Assembly: GCA_015068605.1 (NCBI GenBank)
Contig: SVKF01000001.1
Location: 96,394-160,393 of the forward strand
Direction of reading: 5' to 3'
Source: Oscillospiraceae bacterium
GTDB lineage: Bacteria > Bacillota > Clostridia > Monoglobales > Monoglobaceae
Length of the DNA stretch: 64,000 bases
Part shown: positions 8,555 to 16,759 of the stretch, piece by piece
How the letters are laid out: every line of letters starts with the position of its first letter
Position numbering within the stretch: position 1 is the first letter of the stretch
Position numbers and translations under genes: made by a program
The notes under the pieces: generated by a model
What the model was told of the DNA's origin: nothing
Seen by the model: the letters and a program-made list of their open reading frames with translations, nothing else
Databases searched by the model: none

Positions 8555-9685
8555 CTATGCTTCGTTTTTATACTTATTGAGAACCTTCTCAATTCTGCCG
8601 ATTGGGTTTAAAAGCGTGCTTATACTGCGCTCTGCGTTAAGCTCACTTATAATAAGCGCAATATATTTTGTCATATCAACCTGCTTATACCAAGGTTTTT
8701 CCAAGAGACCCGGTCTGTCATAAACCAGATTTGTCGTGAACACAGCGTCAATCAGTCCTTCCTCATAAGCCTTATCAAACTTATCAAAGCCCTCCGTGAA
8801 GAGACCAAATGTTGAGAAGATAACAACCTTGTTAGCCTTGCGCTTTTTAAGCTCCTTTGAAACATCAATCATAGAATCACCGGACGCAATCATATCATCA
8901 ACAACGATTATATTCTTGCCTTCAAGGTCTGTTCCCAAAAATTCATGAGCAACAATCGGATTTTTCCCGTTAACAACTCTTGAATAATCGCGTCTTTTAT
9001 AGAATGTTCCAAGGTTCATTCCAAGGACTGATGAATAATACATACATCTTGACATCGCACCCTCATCAGGGGATACAATCATAGTATTTTCTTTATCTAA
9101 AATAATATCCTTGTCATATCTAAGACAAGCCTTTATCATCTGATATGTAGGCTGAATATTCTCAAAACCGCTAAGCGGAATAGCACTCTGAACACGGGCA
9201 TCATGAGCATCAAAAGTGATAATATTCTGAACACCCATATTAGCAAGTTCCGTAAGCGCCATTGCACAGTCAAGAGACTCTCTTGATGTGCGCTTGTGCT
9301 GTCTGCCTTCATAAAGCATAGGCATAATAACAGTAAGTCTTTTCGCCTTACCGCCGATTGCAGAAATAAGTCTTTTCAAATCCTGAAAATGGTCATCGGG
9401 ACTCATAGGAACATCCTGACCATACATTTTGTATCTAACGCCATAATTGAAAACATCGGCAATAATATATATATCGTGACTTCTCACAGATTCATTAATT
9501 GTTGCCTTCGCTTCGCCTGTTCCGAAACGGGTTGCATTTGACTCGATTAAGAATGTGTCAAGTTCTGCGTCTTCATTAAATTTTTTAAGGTAGTAATCCA
9601 CCTTTTTGGCAAATTCTTCCCCTCCGTTCAATGTAAGTACGCTAAGTTTACCAAGGTTGTAGGACTCAACAGTAGATTTCATCAT
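8555..9685 (-). CDS. prs: ribose-phosphate pyrophosphokinase (divergent, long form)
   Basis: A 376-residue PRPP synthetase relative, longer than the usual 310-320 residues. The phosphoribosyl-binding loop is VVDDMIASGDSM near 280-291 and the catalytic-flexible and domain-interface segments include PMLYEGRQHKR and FDAHDARVQSAIP. It would make PRPP from ribose 5-phosphate and ATP. The start overlaps the end of pncB (two adjacent ATG codons at 9685 and 9682; either may be used after GGAGAG). The coupling to pncB suggests a dedicated PRPP supply for NAD salvage. This divergent long form is common in Clostridia. Confidence 0.85.
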   Translation of the reverse strand: MMKSTVESYNLGKLSVLTLNGGEEFAKKVDYYLKKFNEDAELDTFLIESNATRFGTGEAKATINESVRSHDIYIIADVFNYGVRYKMYGQDVPMSPDDHFQDLKRLISAIGGKAKRLTVIMPMLYEGRQHKRTSRESLDCAMALTELANMGVQNIITFDAHDARVQSAIPLSGFENIQPTYQMIKACLRYDKDIILDKENTMIVSPDEGAMSRCMYYSSVLGMNLGTFYKRRDYSRVVNGKNPIVAHEFLGTDLEGKNIIVVDDMIASGDSMIDVSKELKKRKANKVVIFSTFGLFTEGFDKFDKAYEEGLIDAVFTTNLVYDRPGLLEKPWYKQVDMTKYIALIISELNAERSISTLLNPIGRIEKVLNKYKNEA

Positions 9686-11118
9686 AACTCTCCTTTATTG
9701 TGTTGTGAAAGTAATTTATATCTGATATCCCAAAGCTTCTGGGACAAATCAACATAGTATATATGGGGGTTTTCAAATCGTTTTACTTCCTCCCAGATTT
9801 TTTCAATTTCGTTTATACAGTATTCCCTTATATTCTTAAGGGACGGGGATTCATAAACACATTCCCCTTTTTCAAAAATAGGAACCATAAGCTCTTTCGC
9901 CGTAAAATCGGTTATGGTTTTTCGCTTCCATGTGTTATTCGGGTCAAAAATTTCAATTTTCTCTCCCTCGATAACCTCATCAAAAAGGGTTATAACATCC
10001 GCAATAGCCATGCCTGTTTCGTTTGAAAACAGACGGTACAGCTTTTTAAAGCATGGGGTTGTTATCTTTGCCACATTTTCACTTATTTTGATTTTAGGAA
10101 TAATCTTTCCGTTCTTTTCCATGGCAACAAGCTTATAAACTCCGCCAAAAACCGGCTCCGACTTTGAAGTTATAAGTCTTTCGCCCACTCCGAAGGAATC
10201 GACCTTCGCCCCTTGCTTCAAAATATCTCTTATAATATGCTCATCAAGAGAATTGGAGGCGACAATTGAAACATCGCTGTATCCGGCTTCGTCAAGCATA
10301 GCTCTCGCTTTTTTGGAAAGATAAGTGATGTCACCGCTGTCAATTCTTATCCCTTTCGGTCTTTTCCCCATAGGCAAAAGCACATCATCAAAAACCTTTA
10401 TCGCATTCGGAACTCCGGATTTTAAAACATTGTAGGTGTCAACCAAAAGTGTGCAGGAATCAGGATAAGTCTCCGCATAGGCTTTGAAAGCCTCATATTC
10501 CGTATCAAAGGACTGCACCCAGCTATGTGCCATAGTCCCCAGAGTCGGAACACCGAACAGCTTGTCCGAAATAGTACAAGCCGTTCCGGCTACACCGCCA
10601 ATATACGAAGCTCTCGCCCCGTACATTGCGCCATCATACCCTTGCGCCCGTCTTGAACCAAATTCCATAACCGTTCTACCCTCTGCGGCACGAACAATTC
10701 TGTTTGCCTTTGTGGCAATAAGACTTTGATGATTAATTGTCAAAAGCACCATAGTTTCAACGAACTGCGCCTGAATAAGAGGACCTCTGACCGTCACAAT
10801 CGGCTCATTAGGGAAGATTGGCGTTCCCTCGGGAACTGCCCAAACATCACATTCAAACTTAAAATTTTTCAGATATTCAAGAAACTTATCGGAAAACATT
10901 CCTCTGTTTTTAAGGTAAGCAATATCATCATCGTCAAACTTAAGATTTTTAAAGTAATCAATCAGTTGTTCAACCCCTGCCATTATGGCGTATCCGCCAC
11001 CATCGGGAATTTTGCGAAAAAACATATCAAAATAGGCTATCTCATCCCCAAGACCATGTTCCAGATAACCGTTTGCCATTGTAATCTCATAAAAATCCGT
11101 AAGCAGTGTATAATTCAT
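9682..11118 (-). CDS. pncB: nicotinate phosphoribosyltransferase
   Basis: A 478-residue class of NAPRTase (NYTLLTDFYEITMANGYLE at the start, EFGSRRAQGYDGA near 155-167, LVDTYNVLKSGVPNAI, then RIDSGDITYLSKKAR). It converts nicotinate and PRPP to nicotinate mononucleotide with ATP, the first step of the Preiss-Handler route to NAD. The ATG at 11118 follows GGGTGA; a TTG one codon earlier is also in frame. It heads a three-gene operon with its own promoter. Confidence 0.94.
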   Translation of the reverse strand: MNYTLLTDFYEITMANGYLEHGLGDEIAYFDMFFRKIPDGGGYAIMAGVEQLIDYFKNLKFDDDDIAYLKNRGMFSDKFLEYLKNFKFECDVWAVPEGTPIFPNEPIVTVRGPLIQAQFVETMVLLTINHQSLIATKANRIVRAAEGRTVMEFGSRRAQGYDGAMYGARASYIGGVAGTACTISDKLFGVPTLGTMAHSWVQSFDTEYEAFKAYAETYPDSCTLLVDTYNVLKSGVPNAIKVFDDVLLPMGKRPKGIRIDSGDITYLSKKARAMLDEAGYSDVSIVASNSLDEHIIRDILKQGAKVDSFGVGERLITSKSEPVFGGVYKLVAMEKNGKIIPKIKISENVAKITTPCFKKLYRLFSNETGMAIADVITLFDEVIEGEKIEIFDPNNTWKRKTITDFTAKELMVPIFEKGECVYESPSLKNIREYCINEIEKIWEEVKRFENPHIYYVDLSQKLWDIRYKLLSQHNKGEL

Positions 11119-11153
11119 CAAATCACCCGACTATTCAGATATTTCCATATAAC

Positions 11154-11182
11154 AGTATATCACTTTTTCATCTCTTTTACAA
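11154..11182 (-). promoter_or_regulatory. sigma-A promoter of pncB-prs-nrdR
   Basis: TTGTAA (11177-11182), 17-base spacer, TATACT (11154-11159) on the minus strand, about 35 bases before the pncB start. Confidence 0.7.
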
Positions 11183-11240
11183 GCTTTTTTGACGACTTTT
11201 TTTATTTTATTACATTTTCGCTTATTTACCCAAATAAATT

Positions 11241-11273
11241 AAAAAAAGGTAATGCACCAATTGGCGCATTACC
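11241..11273 (-). terminator. intrinsic terminator after secF
   Basis: A 26-base inverted repeat GGTAATGC...GCATTACC (11248-11273) followed on the minus strand by seven T (11241-11247), directly downstream of the secF stop. Confidence 0.85.
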
Positions 11274-11281
11274 CGTAAATA

Positions 11282-12499
11282 TTACTGTTTTTTCTTATTC
11301 TTAACAGCCATATCCTTCCATGTTGCCCAGATTGAACCGGAAACAAAGATTGAAGAATATGTTCCCACAAAGATACCTATGATAATCGGGAGTGCAAAAA
11401 TCTTGATTGATTCAACTCCAAGAATATATACCATACCGATTGTCAAAAGTGTTGTAATCGTTGTATTGATACTTCTCTTAATTGTGCTGTTTATACTTAA
11501 ATTTGCAATTTCTGCATAAGTTTCTTTCTTCGCTCTTCTTGTGTTTTCTCTGATTCTGTCAAAGATAACGATTGTGTTATTGATAGAATAACCGAGAACT
11601 GTCAAAAGTGCCGCAATAAAGTTCGTATCAATCTTAATGCGGAGAACCGAATAGATACCGCAAAGAACGATAATATCGTGCGCAAGAGCAACAACCGCAC
11701 ATACACCTGATGTGAAATCAAATCTGAATGCAACATAGATAAGAATTCCGACAGCAGCTAACAAAGACATAAAGATTGCAGATGATGCAAGATTTCTTGC
11801 AGTTGCTGAAGATACAACATTAAGCTCAGACTTGGAAACGCCTTCAACAAAGTACGCATAATCACCGTATGTTATAACATTCTTTTTAGCCTGTTCTTCT
11901 GTAAGCTCAGATGCCTTTTTAGTTGCGCCTTCAACTGCAGTTTCCTCAGTTGTTGCTTCAACAGCTTCCTCTGTTACCGCTTCTTCTGTCACATCTGACT
12001 CTACGGTTGGTTCTGTAGTCTCAACAGCTTCTTCACCGGTAGCCTCTGCAGCTTCAGCATTTTCAGCAGCTTCTGTGGTTTCAGTAGTTTCTTCTGCCGC
12101 ACCTGTCGGTATAGCCACACCGTTTTCATCAACGATTATCGAAAGCTTACCCCATTTGTTAGCAATCTCATAGTTGAGCTTTTCAACTGCAGCATTAGCC
12201 TTTTCCATATTCTTATCATCGGAAAGAGACTGGTCATGGCCAACTTCAATATCAATTACACTTGTGTTATCTTTACCCTCTGTGATACGAATAACACCAC
12301 TTTTACCGAATGCATCTTTAACAAGAGCTTCGACTTCTTCTTTAGAAACCTTCTGATTAACTGTGTATGTTACAGCTGTTCCGCCTGCAAAGTCTGTATC
12401 AAGAGCAAAGCCCTGAATCAAGAGGGAGGCAATACTTGCTATAACCAACACTAAAGCAATTCCTACATAGATTTTTTTATACTGTACTATTTTAAGCAT
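11282..12499 (-). CDS. secF: protein translocase subunit SecF with Thr/Glu-rich insert
   Basis: A 405-residue SecF, well above the usual 290-320. It has TM1 (VGIALVLVIASIASLLIQGF), the first extracytoplasmic loop, TM2-6 and the motif YSINNTIVIFDRIRENTR. SecDF uses the proton gradient to pull proteins outward from SecYEG. The extra length is a low-complexity block at about residues 133-192, almost only Thr, Glu, Ala and Val (repeats such as EETTETTEA and VTEEAVEATTEETA), inside the first outer loop. The start is the ATG at 12499 preceded by GGAGGG; it overlaps the secD stop by 8 bases. Confidence 0.92.
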   Translation of the reverse strand: MLKIVQYKKIYVGIALVLVIASIASLLIQGFALDTDFAGGTAVTYTVNQKVSKEEVEALVKDAFGKSGVIRITEGKDNTSVIDIEVGHDQSLSDDKNMEKANAAVEKLNYEIANKWGKLSIIVDENGVAIPTGAAEETTETTEAAENAEAAEATGEEAVETTEPTVESDVTEEAVTEEAVEATTEETAVEGATKKASELTEEQAKKNVITYGDYAYFVEGVSKSELNVVSSATARNLASSAIFMSLLAAVGILIYVAFRFDFTSGVCAVVALAHDIIVLCGIYSVLRIKIDTNFIAALLTVLGYSINNTIVIFDRIRENTRRAKKETYAEIANLSINSTIKRSINTTITTLLTIGMVYILGVESIKIFALPIIIGIFVGTYSSIFVSGSIWATWKDMAVKNKKKQ

Positions 12500-13778
12500 T
12501 AGCGTTTCCCTCCTTCTTTGCAAGTTTCTTTTTGCTTACGCCGTAGAGCCAAATGTTCTTAACGCCCATTTCAAGAACTCTGCGGAGCAAGAACTTTGTA
12601 ACAAATATTGCAGAAAGCATTGATACAACAACACCGATTAAAAGCGTTGTACCAAAGCCTTTGAGTGTACCTGTTCCAAGGAACATAAGGATAACAGCCG
12701 CAATAATTGTTGTTATGTTAGAGTCGATAACTGCGCTTAAAGCATTTGAGAAGCCTGCTTCAACTGCAGTTCTGATACCCTTACCAACGATAAGTTCTTC
12801 CTTGATTCTTTCAAATATAATGACATTGGCATCAACCGCCATACCGACCGCAAGGATAATACCTGCAATACCCGGAAGAGTAAGGTTAATGTGTAAGTTA
12901 GCACAAATCAAAAGAACAACATCGATATATGCAACAAGAGCAATTGCAGACATAAATCCCGGTAATCTGTATAACAAAATCATGAAAAGCATTACAAGAA
13001 CTAAACCAATGATACCTGCAGTTACTGCCTTATCAAGAGCATCTGCACCAAGTGTTGCGCTGATAGCTCTGACTTCAACTGTTTTCATACTGAACGGAAG
13101 CTTACCTGCCTTGATATTTGCAGCAAGACTCTTAGCTTCTTCCTGTGTAAATTCACCTGTTATAACACACTTTGTGTCATTGATTGCTTCATTAACAGTT
13201 GGCGCTGAAATTATTGCATCATCCAACATAATATAGATTGGCTGACCAACATTTCTTGATGTTGCATCATAGAATGCTTTTCTACCATCTTCCGTAAGTT
13301 CAAGGGAAATATAGTAGCTTGCGCTTCCGAGCTGGTCTGTCTGACCGTATTCAGAAGATGCATCTTTAATATGCTTTCCGTTTAAAACTTCAGTTCCCGC
13401 TCCGTCAACAAATCTGAGCTGAGCCATAGCACCAAGCTGCTTTGCTGCCTCTTCAGGGTTTGAGAATGATGGAATTTCAGCTCTTACCTTATCTTCGCCC
13501 TGAACTGTTATGTCAGCTTCGGTATATCCCATATTCTCAAGACGCTTTGTTATAACCTGTGCCGCACTATCCATTTCTTCCTTTGTTGGATTTTCTTTTT
13601 CAGCCTGGAACACAATAACACTACCGCCTGCCAAATCAAGACCCTGTGTTATACCGCCTTCTGATTTAATACCATGAATTTTCGTTGTTTCCGTAATCTG
13701 AAATCCGGATATCGCAAGATATGTCAAAAGCACGATAACCAAAATTATTCCGGAAAGTTTAATAATACTTTTCGTCAC
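12492..13778 (-). CDS. secD: protein translocase subunit SecD
   Basis: A 428-residue SecD. It has TM1 at about 7-20, a large extracytoplasmic P1 region at about 35-245 (with the DLAGGS motif and the LRFVDGAGTEVLNG and DDAIISAPTVNEAI segments), then five TM helices with AVGMAVDANVIIFERIKEEL and SNITTIIAAVILMFLGTG. It works with SecF and YajC in late protein export. The start at 13778 follows GGAGG. A second copy of its P1 domain lies immediately upstream as a lipoprotein gene. Confidence 0.95.
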   Translation of the reverse strand: MTKSIIKLSGIILVIVLLTYLAISGFQITETTKIHGIKSEGGITQGLDLAGGSVIVFQAEKENPTKEEMDSAAQVITKRLENMGYTEADITVQGEDKVRAEIPSFSNPEEAAKQLGAMAQLRFVDGAGTEVLNGKHIKDASSEYGQTDQLGSASYYISLELTEDGRKAFYDATSRNVGQPIYIMLDDAIISAPTVNEAINDTKCVITGEFTQEEAKSLAANIKAGKLPFSMKTVEVRAISATLGADALDKAVTAGIIGLVLVMLFMILLYRLPGFMSAIALVAYIDVVLLICANLHINLTLPGIAGIILAVGMAVDANVIIFERIKEELIVGKGIRTAVEAGFSNALSAVIDSNITTIIAAVILMFLGTGTLKGFGTTLLIGVVVSMLSAIFVTKFLLRRVLEMGVKNIWLYGVSKKKLAKKEGNANA

Positions 13779-13841
13779 TTTGTTTCCTCCTTCGTATAAT
13801 GAAAGTAAAAGTATTAAAATTTAATTATTTACAAAAACTGC

Positions 13842-13864
13842 AAAAGGGCATACTACACCCTTTT
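13842..13864 (-). promoter_or_regulatory. hairpin in the secD leader
   Basis: Inside the untranslated leader of secD, between its promoter and start codon, AAAAGGG/CCCTTTT pairs across a 9-base loop and is followed by TTTTGCAGTTTTTG on the minus strand. It could be a weak terminator for reads from the upstream lipoprotein gene or an attenuator of secDF. Confidence 0.4.
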
Positions 13865-13881
13865 AAATAAATACTCTAACT

Positions 13882-13910
13882 ATTATATATTTTTATTTTA
13901 ATTAAGTCAA
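13882..13910 (-). promoter_or_regulatory. sigma-A promoter of secDF
   Basis: TTGACT (13905-13910), 17-base spacer, TATAAT (13882-13887) on the minus strand, lying between the SecD-like lipoprotein gene and secD, so secDF can be expressed independently of it. Confidence 0.75.
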
Positions 13911-13943
13911 GTGTTTTTCTAAATTTATTTTGTTAAATTTTCG

Positions 13944-14603
13944 TTACCGTCCTTCGTTTATTTTAATCTCACTAATTTTCATAGCCAACGGAAGCTGTCC
14001 TGACTTTATGTTCGCCGCAAGTTGCTTGGCTTCTTCCTGTGTAAAATCGCCTGTTATAACACACGTTGTGTCATTGATTGCTTCATTAACAGTTGGTGCT
14101 GAAATTACTGCATCATCCAATATAATATAGATTTGTTGACCAACATTTCTTGCCGTTGCCTCATAGAATGCTTTTCTACCTCTTTCTGTAAGTTCAAGGG
14201 AAATATAATAACACTCTTCACTAAGTTCGCTTGTTTTACCATATTCAGAAGATGCATCTTTAATATGAGTTCCGTTCAAAACTTCATTTCCTTCACTATC
14301 AACAAATTTGAGATAATGCCATACCTTTACAAGCTTTTCAGGGGCTTTGAAAAATTCTGACTCAACCTCAATCCGATTATTCTCTTTAACAGAAACTTTT
14401 GCATTTTTGTTGTTCATTTCTTCAAGTCTTGCTTTCAATATTGATGCAGCAGTATTCATTTCCTCTTTGGACGGATTTTCTTTTTCTGTCTCGTATACTA
14501 TGACAACCTTTGGACTTTTCTCATCTTCCGGCTGCTTTGTTTTATCATTACAACCGGTGAACAAAAAGAGTGTCACAAATACTAAACATAAATATTTTTT
14601 CAT
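13944..14603 (-). CDS. lipoprotein consisting of a stand-alone SecD extracytoplasmic (P1) domain
   Basis: A 219-residue protein with a lipoprotein signal (MKKYLCLVFVTLFLFTGC, lipobox LFTG-C with Cys 18) and then a domain matching the SecD P1 region encoded next door. Shared blocks include EKENPxKEEM, EVLNGxHIKDASSEYG, YYISLELTExGRKAFY, DDAxISAPTVNEAIND and ITGxFTQEEAK. All five later SecD transmembrane helices are absent; the ORF ends where TM2 of SecD would begin. Similarity persists at DNA level in the C-terminal half (14000-14280 versus 13090-13390), so it arose by local duplication or is kept similar by gene conversion. It would sit on the outer face of the membrane as a lipid-anchored copy of the substrate-handling domain. 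Its role is unknown; helper, decoy or regulator of SecDF are possible. Confidence 0.9.
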   Translation of the reverse strand: MKKYLCLVFVTLFLFTGCNDKTKQPEDEKSPKVVIVYETEKENPSKEEMNTAASILKARLEEMNNKNAKVSVKENNRIEVESEFFKAPEKLVKVWHYLKFVDSEGNEVLNGTHIKDASSEYGKTSELSEECYYISLELTERGRKAFYEATARNVGQQIYIILDDAVISAPTVNEAINDTTCVITGDFTQEEAKQLAANIKSGQLPLAMKISEIKINEGR

Positions 14604-14605
14604 AA

Positions 14606-14663
14606 AAAAAACTCCCTATAAAAGTCATAATTAAATTATAACTTTTATAGGGAAATTTGTCAA
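14606..14663 (-). promoter_or_regulatory. consensus promoter interwoven with a terminator-like hairpin and ribosome site
   Basis: On the minus strand TTGACA (14658-14663), 17-base spacer, TATAAT (14635-14640): a perfect sigma-A promoter for the SecD-like lipoprotein. The same bases belong to a long inverted repeat CCCTATAAAAGT...ACTTTTATAGGG (14614-14652) followed by a run of T and then the ATG at 14603. Read-through RNA from yajC would fold the full hairpin, terminate, and bury the AGGGAG ribosome site in its 3' arm; RNA starting at this promoter lacks the 5' arm and leaves the site free. Confidence 0.75.
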
Positions 14664-14664
14664 G

Positions 14665-15078
14665 TTATCTTCTCCGCTTTTTTGTGTTGACACCAAAAAC
14701 TCCACCCAGACCGCCACAGATTATTCCAAGGATAACAGCCACCACAGTTGACATATTAAACGAAATATTTCCGTTTATAAGTCCTCCTGCAAGGTATAGG
14801 ATAACCGTGTACATAACACCTGCGATAATGCCGTTTATAAGTCCGCCTCGCCCTGTTCCTCTTGCCGCCATAAACCCACTCAACGCAACCGACACACAGG
14901 TCACAAGGGTTATCAGAATATTAACGGTTTTGCTTTCCATATCCGAAAAAGTTGCACCTATTGCCAGCAAAAACAACAGAATTACCGATATCAGATAAGC
15001 TATCCCAACGCTTTTCGCTGTGTGAATCAAATCAAATTTTTTCTCTGTTGTTTCATTTATGTAACTCGCCCTTGACAT
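14665..15078 (-). CDS. TIGR04086-like small membrane protein
   Basis: A 137-residue protein with four predicted membrane helices at about 22-42, 51-72, 80-100 and 110-130 and a basic tail KKRRR. The glycine-rich helices (GGLINGIIAGVMYTVILYLAGG) and the location beside yajC and secDF match the TIGR04086/YrzE family of unknown function. The ATG at 15078 is chosen because GGAGG lies 6 bases upstream; the longer frame to 15096 has no ribosome site. Confidence 0.75.
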   Translation of the reverse strand: MSRASYINETTEKKFDLIHTAKSVGIAYLISVILLFLLAIGATFSDMESKTVNILITLVTCVSVALSGFMAARGTGRGGLINGIIAGVMYTVILYLAGGLINGNISFNMSTVVAVILGIICGGLGGVFGVNTKKRRR

Positions 15079-15084
15079 AAAAAA

Positions 15085-15122
15085 CCTCCAAATCATATCT
15101 TACTACAATATATGATTTGGAG
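15085..15122 (-). promoter_or_regulatory. hairpin that contains the ribosome-binding site of the next gene
   Basis: A perfect 13-bp stem CTCCAAATCATAT/ATATGATTTGGAG with an 11-base loop lies between yajC and the next gene. On the minus strand the 3' arm ends in GGAGG, then TTTTTT, then the ATG at 15078. It can act both as terminator of yajC transcripts and as a lid on the Shine-Dalgarno sequence. No separate promoter was found for the downstream gene. Confidence 0.65.
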
Positions 15123-15132
15123 TTTCTTTATA

Positions 15133-15525
15133 TTACTCTTCAACGATATCTTCGACATCGTCGGCAATTTCAACATCGCTGCCTGAACCTCTTTTTAAAT
15201 ATCTTGCAACAGAGCCTCTGTCAACTGTTATTGTTGCCTTGTTTGCACCTGCGCCGGATTCAATAACGAAAACTTCGTCCTTAACCTTAACGATTTTACC
15301 GTGAATACCGCCGATTGTTGCAACAACATCGCCAACCTTTAATGCGGCAATCATGTTCTTGAGTTCCTTCTCTTTTTTCTTCTGCGGTCTGATTAATAAA
15401 AACCAGAAAACTGCAATAAGAAGAATCATAGGAAGGAATGAGCCCACCATTGACAACACGCTACCCTGCTGTTGTGCACCCTGTTTTGCAGTCTCTTCTG
15501 CCGCATAAACTATTGTTTCAAACAT
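15133..15525 (-). CDS. yajC: preprotein translocase accessory subunit YajC
   Basis: A 130-residue YajC with one transmembrane helix at about 30-45 followed by the diagnostic RPQKKKEKE and the domain motif LKVGDVVATIGGIHGKIVKVKD. YajC associates with SecDF-YidC. The tail is acidic (VEIADDVEDIVEE). Gene order tgt-yajC-secD-secF is widely conserved, here interrupted by two extra genes. Confidence 0.93.
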   Translation of the reverse strand: MFETIVYAAEETAKQGAQQQGSVLSMVGSFLPMILLIAVFWFLLIRPQKKKEKELKNMIAALKVGDVVATIGGIHGKIVKVKDEVFVIESGAGANKATITVDRGSVARYLKRGSGSDVEIADDVEDIVEE

Positions 15526-15559
15526 TTTAAATTACCTCCATTTTAAATCATTGTTATAG

Positions 15560-15588
15560 ATTATACCCTATTTGAAATTTTTTTGCAA
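15560..15588 (-). promoter_or_regulatory. sigma-A promoter of yajC
   Basis: TTGCAA (15583-15588), 17-base spacer, TATAAT (15560-15565) on the minus strand, in the 88-base gap after tgt. Confidence 0.75.
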
Positions 15589-15613
15589 CTGTTTTTTTAA
15601 ATTTTTTCAAAAA

Positions 15614-16744
15614 TTATATTCTTTTTCCCAAAATCTCAATTTTTTCCTTGCGGTATTCCCCGAATCTGCCCTCATCAAGAGCATCTCTTATCTCCTGCAT
15701 AAGATTATTGTAAAAATAAAGGTTATGGATAACCGCAAGTCTCATCCCAAGCATTTCCCCGGCTTTAAAAAGATGTCTTACATAGCTTCGTGAAAAATTA
15801 CGGCAAGTCGGACAGTTACAGTTCGGGTCGATAGGAAGCTCGTCAGTTTCATACTTAACATTCATAATATTTCTTATGCCCTCTGATGTAAAAAGATGTC
15901 CGTGTCTTGCATTTCGGCTTGGCATGACGCAGTCGAAAAAGTCAACGCCTCGATAAACCGCCTCAATAATATTAACCGGTGTTCCCACACCCATCAGATA
16001 TCTTGGCTTATGAGCTGGAGCAAACTCCTCAACCGCCTCGATGATATCATACATAACTTCAGCAGGCTCACCCACCGCAAGTCCGCCTATTGCAATACCG
16101 TCAAGGGGAAGGTCTGCTATTCTTTTCATATTTTCAATTCTCAAATCTCTGTAAGTACAGCCCTGATTTATGCCAAAAAGCATTTGTTTGGGGTTAACCG
16201 TTCCATCAAGAGAATTAAGCCGTTTCATTTCTGTTATGCAACGGTTAAGCCATCTTATTGTCCGCTCCGACGCTTCTTTTGCATATTTTTTTTCGCATGG
16301 GTTTTCCACACATTCATCAAATGCCATGGCTATAGTTGAGCCTAAATTGGACTGAATCTGCATACTTTCTTCAGGACCCATAAAAATTTTTCTTCCGTCT
16401 ATGTGTGAAGAAAAATAGACACCTTCTTCTTTGATTTTACGGAGCTTTGACAAGGAAAACACCTGAAACCCACCGCTGTCGGTTAAAATCGGTCTGTCCC
16501 AGTTCATAAATTTATGAAGTCCGCCCATTTTCTTAACCACTTCATCCCCCGGTCTTAAATGGAGATGATAGGTGTTGGAAAGCTCCACCTGACAGCCGAT
16601 TTCCTTAAGGTCAAAGGCAGAAACAGCCCCCTTAATAGCCGCCGCAGTTCCAACATTCATAAACACAGGAGTCTGCACAGTTCCATGTACTGTTTTAAAC
16701 TCGCCTCGTCTTGCGTTTCCCTCTTTTTTTATCAATTTATACAT
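15614..16744 (-). CDS. tgt: tRNA-guanine transglycosylase (queuosine synthesis)
   Basis: A 376-residue bacterial TGT. Motifs are DSGGFQVFSLSKLRKI, FDECVENPC, GLAVGEP, DCVMPSRNARHG and a zinc site CNCPTCRNFSRSYVRHLF. It replaces G34 of GUN-anticodon tRNAs with preQ1, the step before QueA. It lies downstream of queA and the phosphotransferase in the same run of genes. Confidence 0.96.
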   Translation of the reverse strand: MYKLIKKEGNARRGEFKTVHGTVQTPVFMNVGTAAAIKGAVSAFDLKEIGCQVELSNTYHLHLRPGDEVVKKMGGLHKFMNWDRPILTDSGGFQVFSLSKLRKIKEEGVYFSSHIDGRKIFMGPEESMQIQSNLGSTIAMAFDECVENPCEKKYAKEASERTIRWLNRCITEMKRLNSLDGTVNPKQMLFGINQGCTYRDLRIENMKRIADLPLDGIAIGGLAVGEPAEVMYDIIEAVEEFAPAHKPRYLMGVGTPVNIIEAVYRGVDFFDCVMPSRNARHGHLFTSEGIRNIMNVKYETDELPIDPNCNCPTCRNFSRSYVRHLFKAGEMLGMRLAVIHNLYFYNNLMQEIRDALDEGRFGEYRKEKIEILGKRI

Positions 16745-16759
16745 ACTTGTCTCCGTTTC

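Noticed and set aside
13944..14603. SecD-like ORF as a broken secD pseudogene
   Set aside because: It has an intact frame, a dedicated lipoprotein signal, a perfect promoter and a clean end at the domain border, which decay would not produce.
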